A stretch of 64,000 bases of DNA from Asterias rubens. Taxonomy: Eukaryota > Echinodermata > Asteroidea > Forcipulatida > Asteriidae. Within the stretch, counting starts at the first letter, position 1; each line of letters opens with the position of its first letter. The DNA is taken from positions 4,712,001 to 4,776,000 of the forward strand of contig NC_047068.1 of NCBI RefSeq assembly GCF_902459465.1, written 5' to 3'. The notes beneath the pieces were generated by a model that was not told the origin of the DNA, ran no database searches, and saw only the letters and a program-made list of their open reading frames with translations. The translations under genes were made by a program, and so were the position numbers. Positions 56,431 through 64,000 of this stretch are shown in pieces.

Positions 56431-59400
56431 ATGACGCGTAGTGTTAAGGATTTGCGTGAGTTGATTTGTGTCTCTCGCTTAACAATGAGAGATAGTGATG
56501 ATGAAGGTTCTGATGATGACCTTTCAAGACCCATCAGTTCTCTTAGCATCTTTGGGGAGCCCTCTACAACCAAAGGTTCATCCAATGTAACGGAGGCTTT
56601 AAATGGGCTTTCCATAGCATCCAGGCCCTCATATGTGTCAAAGTCAGTCAGACCCAAGTCACAACAGAGTAATGGAGCACAGCGGAAGAAACCAACTTCA
56701 AGCAGCAGCTTGAACAGCAATAACAGTAGTAGTCAGGTTCAAAGTTTCAAGACACCGCTCCCTCCACTTGCGTCCAGCAGACCATCCTCTGGAAGTAGTG
56801 TTGATAGTGACTGCCCTGGTAGTGGTCAGGTCAAAAGTTCTGATAGTGGTAACTTTGATGAAATGTTTCAGTATATTGACAGTGACGTTGTTGTTGAGTG
56901 GTTAGGACGTGCCAATTCAATGGTCTCTGCTCTAGGTTCTTGGTATAATACAGGTAACAACTTTGTCACCTTTGCAAACTTTTGGCTTACAGAGTTTCCA
57001 GAAGCCCAGAGATTGGATCTTATTCATATGGAAGTTGGCATTCTACAAGATGAACTAAGTATTGTGTTTGACAAAGGGTTAAAACAACAGAAAGTGAGTC
57101 TAACGGATTTAGACAGATTGATTAGGGCTATCCTACGTGAATACCCAGGTAGAATCTGCAGTGCCAGGGGGACTCATGTATTTCTCAAAATTTTGGAAAC
57201 ATTGTCCTCTGAACGTACGGAACAGTACAAGAGGTTATTAACAGATGTCAAAATATCAACTCGCAACCGAGACTATGCACAGTGGATGCTTGCTATTCGA
57301 GCCTTCCTTTTGCTCAGTGTGTGGAGTAATATTGTAAATTTCTACCGTCGCTTTAAGAGTGATGATCTTGAGAGTGAACCAGCTGAAGCAGGTGCTGAGG
57401 ACCAATCATCCATAGATGGGGTGCAACTTCTTACATATCAAGCTGTGCAACATGGTTTTGTTAGTGTACTACATTACTTGTCAAGTCAAAATGAGAAGTT
57501 GGACCTTGCCGTTGTTGACCAACAAGACCGCTCCCTTGTGTTTGAAGCTGTCATGCATAACCAGCCAAGAGTGTTACACTATTTGTTGAAAAAGGTAAGA
57601 GGTGATTCAATTACATTTCCCCCAAGTTGGAAAACATTACCATTTTATATTATGAGCTTGAAAACCTGTATGTAGATTCAGGAAGATGTAGATTCTGTGT
57701 CCGAATTTATACTAACTACGACTAGACTTGCACGGCCTTGTGCAATGAAGTATAGAGTACGCCCTTAGCAACACCCGTAGTTGTAGCTGTTGCCGACAAA
57801 TCTTGTACTGCCTTAATGCCTCCCTAGTAAATGCCTTGTTGTGGCTGGCCATCATTGATGTCAAACAACTGAAATGTGTGTACGCACTGTGCTAGACGGT
57901 CAGCCAATGATAGCCGTTCACATGGCCGTTTCATCAGCGATGGCAGCCAAGCTAATGCAAAGGGTTTATTGGGCACTTAACTTTTATGACTGGTTTGCCT
58001 TAGAATGTGAATGTGCTTTTGAGCGCTTTCTGAACCTCAGTGGGTATGATGGGCTCAATAAGGCCGTGTCCGAATCGGCTACGACCGTTGCCAGGGGTGT
58101 TGCTAAGGGCGTCCTATACTTCAATGCATGATGACGCGGCGATCCGGCCGTAGCCGTAGCCGCCAATTCGGATCCGGCCTAAGAACTGCTCATTATACAC
58201 TATAGATGCAACCCAAGAGTGCAGGGGAAAGGTATAGATATCTGCATATAACGTCAGAAGCTCAAACAGCGCCCTAATTGAGGGGTATAGATCCCTGCAT
58301 ATAACGTCACAGAACGTCACAAGCTCAAACAGCGCCCAAATTGAGGGGTATAGATCCCTGCATATAACGTCACAGAACGTCACAGGCTCAAACAGCGCCC
58401 AAATTGAGGGGTATAGATCCCTGCATATAACGTCACAGAACGTCACAAGCTCAAACAGCGCCCAAATTGAGGGGTATAGATCCCTGCATATAACGTCACA
58501 GAACGTCACAAGCTCAAACAGCGCCCTAATTGAGGGGTATAGATCCCTGCATATAACGTCACAGATTGTCACAAGCTCAAACAGCGCCCTAATTGAGGGG
58601 TATAGATCCCTGCATATAACGTCACAGAACGTCACAAGCTCAAACAGCGCCCAAATTGAGGGGTATAGATCCCTGCATATAACGTCACAGAACGTCACAA
58701 GCTCAAACAGCGCCCTAATTGAGGGGTATAGATCCCTGCATATAACGTCACAGAACGTCACAAGCTCAAACAGCGCCCAAATTGAGGGGTATAGATCCCT
58801 GCATATAACGTCACAGAACGCCACAAGCTCAAACAGCGCCCTAATTGAGGGGTATAGATCCCTGCATACAATGTATAACGTCACAGAACGCCACAAGCTC
58901 AAACAGTGCCCGAATTGAGGGGTATAAATCCCTGCATATAACGTCACAGAACGCCACAAGCTCAAACAGCGCCCAAATTGAGGGGTATAGATCCCTGCAT
59001 ATAACGTCACAGAACGTCACAAGCTCAAACAGCGCCCAGATTGGGGGGTATAGATCCCTGCATGTAACGTCACAGAACGCCACAAGCTCAAACAGCGCCC
59101 TTATTGAGGGGTATAGATCCCTGCATATAACGTCACAGAACGTCACAAGCTCAAACAGCGCCCAAATTGGGGGGTATAGATCCCTGCATATAACGTCACA
59201 GAACGTCACAAGCTCAAACAGCGTCCAAATTGAGGGGTATAGATCCCTGCATACAATGTATAACGTCACAGAACGTCACAAGCTCAAACAGCGTCCAAAT
59301 TGAGGGGTATAGATCCCTGCATATAACGTCACAGAACGTCACAAGCTCTAATTGAGGTCATTGCCTTTAGAGTCAAGTCAACATGGCACAAAATATGTAT

Positions 59401-60649
59401 TATTTTACCTCTCCACCAATGTCAGCCTGTGTAGGGGTCTATTAGTATCAAACAAACTCTATACAGAGAGAGGAAAGTGGTTCTGAAAAGTAGCACAAGG
59501 GTCAGGAACCTCTTTCTGCATTGAAACAAATATTTGTATCAGTGTACCAGTGGAACAAGGTGTAATCTCCGAAATAGCATATACGTGTAACATAAAAAGT
59601 AAGTTTTAGAATAACAAAAGGTTGTATCTTGTATATTTAAACCCAGATGTACACACTAAGTCAATGGAAGCTGAGATATGACACTGTTGCACAGAGAGTG
59701 TTCATTGGAGATACGACTTTGTTGTACAATGGAGCTACTATCATTTTTGTACTGGTCAGCGAAACTAGATATTCTGTATTTTACTGACTCCTTTGAACTG
59801 TTTTGATTTTGTACAAGGCTTGTCCAGGTCTGGATGTGAACCGTTCAAGTAGTTCTGGTAATACACCACTCCATTCAGCTGCCAATTGGGGTTTTACCGA
59901 AGTGGTCCAGATTCTTCTGGATAAGGGCCAAGCTCAGGTCAACTGTGCAAACCCTAATTGTGACAATGCTACACCATTGCATCTGGCTGTCATGCAAGGT
60001 AGGATTGTGGGTATTCTAAACTGCAAGGAACTAGAAGATTGGAATATTAAGTTAACATTCACATTCACATGATAGAAATATGGCAGTTTCAGCATCAGTG
60101 TTTATTAGTAAGGTGTAAAGAATTAGCATAAATCTTTGATTTTGGAACAATAAACATCACAGAATAATGGTATGTGTTGACCTGGTTTCATGGAAATGGT
60201 GAAAATATTATTATATTCTACTTTTAAAACATCTTCCTAACCATATCGAAACAGTTTCCAATGCTTTTTATGGACCAACTCGACCGATCCATGCAAGGCA
60301 ATGTTTCCCTTTAAAGTGGTTGTAAAGGGCACTTTATAAACCATTGTTAAAAAGTTTTTTAGTTTTTCCCTTTTTTACCTTTAGTTGTTTCTTTAATTAC
60401 CAAACTTAGGCGAACATTTCAGAGACGTTTTTAGCTGAATATCTAATATTTGAAGACCTTTTGTTTGTTTGTCTGATTTATCCTTCAGGACACACTTCAG
60501 TTTGTAGGCTTCTTCTAGATGCAGGAGCAGATGCCAAGGCAACAATGAATGGCATTACTCCAACTCAATTGGCTCAAGATATGGGACATACAGATATACT
60601 GTTACTGCTATCCAGGAAACAAATTGAAGATGAGGACATGGAATCTTGA
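56431..60649 (+). CDS. Ankyrin-repeat protein with a conserved helical N-terminal region, 501 aa
   Basis: Coding exons 56431-57594, 59818-59998 and 60489-60649 (TGA 60647-60649); junctions are GT-AG and phases fit. Residues 1-140 are acidic then Ser-rich and probably disordered. Residues 143-320 are an ordered, mostly helical block (EMFQYIDSDVVVEWLGRAN, FWLTEFPEAQRLDLIHMEVG, REYPGRICSARGTHVFLKIL, YAQWMLAIRAFLLLSVWSNI) that I cannot name. Residues from about 330 to 495 form four or five ankyrin repeats (RSLVFEAVMHNQPRVLHYLL, GNTPLHSAANWGFTEVVQIL, NATPLHLAVMQGHTSVCRLL, GITPTQLAQDMGHTDILLLL). The start is the first ATG of the open exon; upstream coding sequence cannot be excluded. A binding or scaffold role is inference from the repeats. 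Confidence 0.85.
57690..58185. mobile_element. MITE-like element with long imperfect inverted arms (ankyrin gene intron)
   Basis: CGCCCTTAGCAACACCC (57761) pairs with GGGTGTTGCTAAGGGCG (58096). GTGCAATGAAGTATAG pairs with CTATACTTCAATGCAT. The outer GTGTCCGAATT pairs with AATTCGGATCC. The outermost part is diverged. Confidence 0.7.
58249..59352. repeat. 63-bp minisatellite, about 17 copies (ankyrin gene intron)
   Basis: Unit with AAGCTCAAACAGCGCCCAAA, TTGAGGGGTATAGATCCCTG and CATATAACGTCACAGAACGT then CAC. Two units have a CATACAATG insertion (near 58865 and 59250). Because 63 is a multiple of 3, several frames stay open on both strands and give spurious ORFs. Confidence 0.96.
60216..60316. 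mobile_element. Arm fragment of long-palindrome MITE family 2
   Basis: TATTCTACTTTTAAAACATC through GACCAACTCGACCGATCC to GGCAATGTTTCCCTTTAA matches the right arm of 34597-34988. It lies in the last ankyrin gene intron. Confidence 0.75.
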
Positions 60650-60802
60650 ATTGCTTCGACAAGTTAGATACATTTACAGTCATTTGACCATGGAGAAAGG
60701 AAATAGAAATTGGACAAGAGGATATCTTGCATTAAATTGTATAAAATTAGCTTTTGAACTGTGTCATTATCGTCCAGGTATTGCTCTATGAAGAGGAAAT
60801 TA

Positions 60803-60955
60803 TTCCAATCAGGATAATATTATATCCCAATCTGGGTATTGTGGTTGATATTTTTACATAAAGAGTTACTGATTGGGGACTATTGTTATTGGATTGAGGG
60901 TTCGAATCAGGATAATATTATATCCCAATCCGGGTATTGTGGTTGATATTACAAG
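60803..60955. repeat. About 100-bp direct duplication
   Basis: TCAGGATAATATTATATCCC, AATC(T/C)GGGTATTGTGGTTG and ATATT occur twice, about 100 bp apart. The spacer ACATAAAGAGTTACTGATTG is found again at 61331. Confidence 0.8.
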
Positions 60956-61734
60956 TTATCACACAAGCGCCAGTGGAATATGGAAAAATATAGCACTTCC
61001 TAGTCCCATATCCAGGCAATCGGCCTCGTTGGATCTGTGTTGCAGCTGCGCTTTAATTTTTTGTATTCCACGAGCGCGCGTGTTATAACAAATTTATCTT
61101 CCAGTCTCACGTGCAACGCGCAAAGTTTAAAATTTCAGAACGTTATTTCGCGCCGAAAATCGTGCACTTGCACCAAGTTTAGATGGTAATTTGTGCACTG
61201 TCCATATATGGAGCGTGATGCATTGACACTCACAATACGCACTGCAATAAAAACTCTGGAAGTAGAATATAGGTTTTTATACCACCCCTCCAGTTCAAGC
61301 ATCTGATCTGATTAGCGCGTATTGGAACACATAACATAAAGAGTTACTGATTGGCGAATTTTGTTCTTGGATTGAGGGTTCCAATCAGGATAAGGTTATA
61401 TCACGTGGTGACAATACACTTTCAGCCTTTCAACACTCACAATGTCACTTTTTGTAACAAATATTACCTTTTTGTAGTTTGACAAAGCTTTCTTGCATTC
61501 ACCCAGAAGTAAATTGTTTAATTCATAGATTAGTCTACTTGTATTCATGTTGATATTAACTTTCGATCAATGAGGCTTTTTCAAAATGGGAGCCAGTTTT
61601 TACTTGTGCAATTTTAGATTTATTTCTCAATGAAATCCTGCCATAGATGGGACACTATTTTTGGACACTATGTGTACAGTACATGTACAAGGGTCATATA
61701 ACCTTGTTATTTTCTTCTTCCTGTTGTACTTATC

Positions 61735-62107
61735 TTAAAGGGAAGGTACGCATTTGGTAATTACTCAAAACAAATATTAACTTAAAAACTGACTTGGTAT
61801 TAACGAGCATTGGAGAACTGTTGATAGTATAAAACAATGTGGAAAACGACTCCCTCTGAAGTAACGTATTTTTTAGAAAGAGGTAAGTTCTCACTAAAAT
61901 AATAAAAGACTTCTACCTAGAAGTCTTTTATTCTGAAAGCACACTAATTCGTCTAACAAGGGTGTTTTTACTTTCATCATTTTCTTGCAACTTCAATGAC
62001 CAACTGAGCCCAAATTTTCACAGGCTTGTTATTTTATGGTTATGTTGGAATACACCAAGGGATAAGACTGGTCTTTGACAATTACCAAACATGTACCTTC
62101 CCTTTAA
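61735..62107 (-). mobile_element. MITE with TTAAAGG ends, relative of family 1
   Basis: TTAAAGGGAAGGTACGCATT at the left, ATGTACCTTCCCTTTAA at the right. The central hairpin is AATAAAAGACTTCTA/TAGAAGTCTTTTATT. The interior shares CTCCCTCTGAAGTAACGTA and AACAAGGGTGTTTTT with family 1. Confidence 0.82.
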
Positions 62108-63260
62108 TTGAGGTTCAATTATTGCACATAGGAATCGGGCAACTTGGTTCCCTATTTTTCACCTTTGTTGACCTTGGTTTGCAGTGAATTCAGCCCTGAT
62201 GGACTTGGTTGACTATATCTAAAACAGAAAATGTCATCCTATGGATCCTGTTTTTGCGCCGTCTGATGAGTTATACAACAAATTACATTTTTTTATTAAC
62301 AAATTATTAGAATATTCAACCAAAGATTTTAATTTCACATGACTTGTAAAGATTGGCAAAGCAGGAGCTGTGTGCAAGGAATTGTGCAATGTCTTGAAAC
62401 GAAACAATATCTCTTTTCTGCAGAAAATGTACATTTGTAACTCTTGTGTCATACCCATGCATTAATATGATGCTAAGACCTGCACTCTAACCCTAAGTAA
62501 CCACTTATGTCTGGTTTATCTCAGCATAGTAAAGCCACACATGGCATTACGACAATAACAAAAACTTGGCAAGGACAAATTGTCATTTGTTACTTTTAAT
62601 CATGTAGATCAAGTGTTAACATGTTAGATATATGAGCCAAACCTTTTAACTTGTTTGACATTTTAGGCTGAAAGGAACAATATCAAAGCTGTTTAGTTTA
62701 GTGTTATCTTGTGCACACAGCCAGCCTGATTGGTCTAGTCTCTCAGTTACAAATTGCCCTATAACAAATTTAAACTTAAAATGTACCTCTCCAACAAATC
62801 TTTGAAATTTACTTATGGGACAAAATATTGATCCATCTAATTATTTCCCTTAGTATTCCACTTGTTGAATTCCATAAATAATGTTGAATTTAAACACAAT
62901 GAAAGGAAACACACCCTTACTTTAATATCTAGGTAAGCATAATGACTGTCTGCAAGTGCAGTACTCATTATTAATTTGGCTAATTCTAAGATCAAATGTC
63001 AGAATTCATAATGAAACTGTTGCAGATGTGCAGAAACTTCAAGTTTAACTTGAATGTGTATTTCACCTAGAATTCAAACATTTGAATGGTTTTTACATTG
63101 TGTAGATTGTAATGAAGTTGTAAATGAATTCATGCTTGCTGTCTAATTTAATTTTGACAGATATATTAACATATTTGCGATTGTTAATTATTGTTTTGCA
63201 AAGAAAATATTTAGTCCATAATTTGAAAGTTTGTTTGTGTATAGAAGATTGCTGATGTTC

Positions 63261-63638
63261 ATTAAAGGGTCTATGTACTTTTTTGGGACAAAAAACACAA
63301 TGTCCACAGATTTACATTAAACTTGCAGTTTGAAGATAATGATAGTGGAAAGCTACCCTGAAAATATTTCTTGCTGAGGTGCTGTAGTTTTTGAGAAATG
63401 AGTAAAACAATGTCTTGAAAATAATTTTCGTCTCACTGATCATGAGACGAAAATTATTTTAGCATGTAAAAACGTATTTTCATGACATTGTATTACTCAT
63501 TTCTCAAAAACTACAGCACCTCAGAATCTAAAATTTTCAGGGAAGCTTTCTACTATCATTATCTTCAAACATTGTAAGTTTAATGTAAATCTGTGGACAT
63601 AATGTTTTGTGTTACAAAAACTACCCAAATCCTTTAAC
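63261..63638. mobile_element. Long-palindrome MITE, family 4
   Basis: The whole element folds: AAATGAGTAAAACAATG pairs with CATTGTATTACTCATTT, and CGTCTCACTGATCATGAGACG forms the tip. GTCCACAGATTTACATTAAA pairs with TTTAATGTAAATCTGTGGAC. Ends ATTAAAGGGT and ATCCTTTAAC. Confidence 0.87.
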
Positions 63639-64000
63639 ATAAAGACAACATGAACAATTTACATGTTAAATTACTCTCTAAAGAAATGTTGTGTTTTGAT
63701 CTGCAAAAATAAACTAGAAAAACTTACATGTAGTTTGGTACAAATTTTTCATACAATAAAATGTTAGAAGACTTTGGTTACAACCATAGTTTTAAAAAAC
63801 CGAGGATGGCAGGGAAAATAGTCTAACCTCTATCTGATGAGAAAATGTAGCACTATATGAAGGTATATGACATACAGCTAAGCAACAAAAAAACAGATAG
63901 CCAAAAGTTGAATTTGTTGGAAACAAAGCAACCAATCATGGGCTGTATTTTCATTTTAAAAATTTTTGCAGAAATGTTAAATTTTTTCAAATTATCTGTT

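Larger units (their letters stand above)
60650..64000. other. 3' flank of the ankyrin gene and intergenic sequence
   Basis: Holds a two-and-a-half-copy repeat (60803-60955, part again at 61331-61405: CATAAAGAGTTACTGATTGG) and two palindromic MITEs. An AATAAA at about 61246 (CTGCAATAAAAACT) may serve the ankyrin transcript. The rest, 62108-63260, shows nothing recognisable. Confidence 0.55.

Noticed and set aside
58114-59303. Long repetitive ORFs on both strands (CRDLYPSIRALFELV and similar)
   Set aside because: The 63-bp unit is a multiple of three, so stop-free units keep frames open on both strands.

Overview
This window is a stretch of animal nuclear genome. Genes are split into many short exons with GT-AG introns, and the spaces between are packed with minisatellites, palindromic miniature transposons, tRNA-derived SINEs and broken non-LTR retrotransposons. 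The encoded proteins are metazoan and resemble vertebrate orthologues closely. Gene content and repeat style suggest an invertebrate deuterostome, most likely an echinoderm (perhaps a sea star). That placement is inference from protein similarity and repeat style, not from a search.

Layout. (1) 694-10168, +: the 3' seven coding exons of a WIPI2-like autophagy beta-propeller gene; its N-terminal exons lie upstream of the window. Its introns hold a SINE pair, a long ATT microsatellite, two inverted arrays of a 16-bp minisatellite and a 38-bp array. (2) 10169-19519: intergenic, full of palindromic MITEs. (3) 19520-39641, +: PIGQ, a subunit of the GPI-GlcNAc transferase that starts GPI-anchor synthesis. 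Its 8.2-kb second recognised intron contains a three-layer nest of insertions. (4) 41487-42772, +: a two-exon gene for an unrecognised, highly charged 298-residue protein, followed by a 49-bp minisatellite. (5) 45074-52827, -: DCXR (L-xylulose/dicarbonyl reductase, SDR family), complete in eight exons with the full catalytic tetrad. (6) 52828-56430: intergenic or 5' region with hairpin elements. (7) 56431-60649, +: a 501-residue ankyrin-repeat protein in three coding exons, one intron carrying a 63-bp minisatellite. (8) 60650-64000: intergenic with palindromic repeats.

The genes are functionally unrelated (autophagy, GPI anchors, sugar/dicarbonyl reduction, ankyrin scaffold) and show no operon-like logic. 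The most striking pattern is that tandem repeats sit exactly on splice junctions. In WIPI2, PIGQ and DCXR an exon's last bases plus its 5' splice site were tandemly copied (5, 3 and about 22 copies). In PIGQ a 48-bp array runs straight into a 3' splice site, and an inverted piece of the same array lies on the far side of two exons. I consider this recurrent amplification of splice-junction DNA the observation most worth following up.
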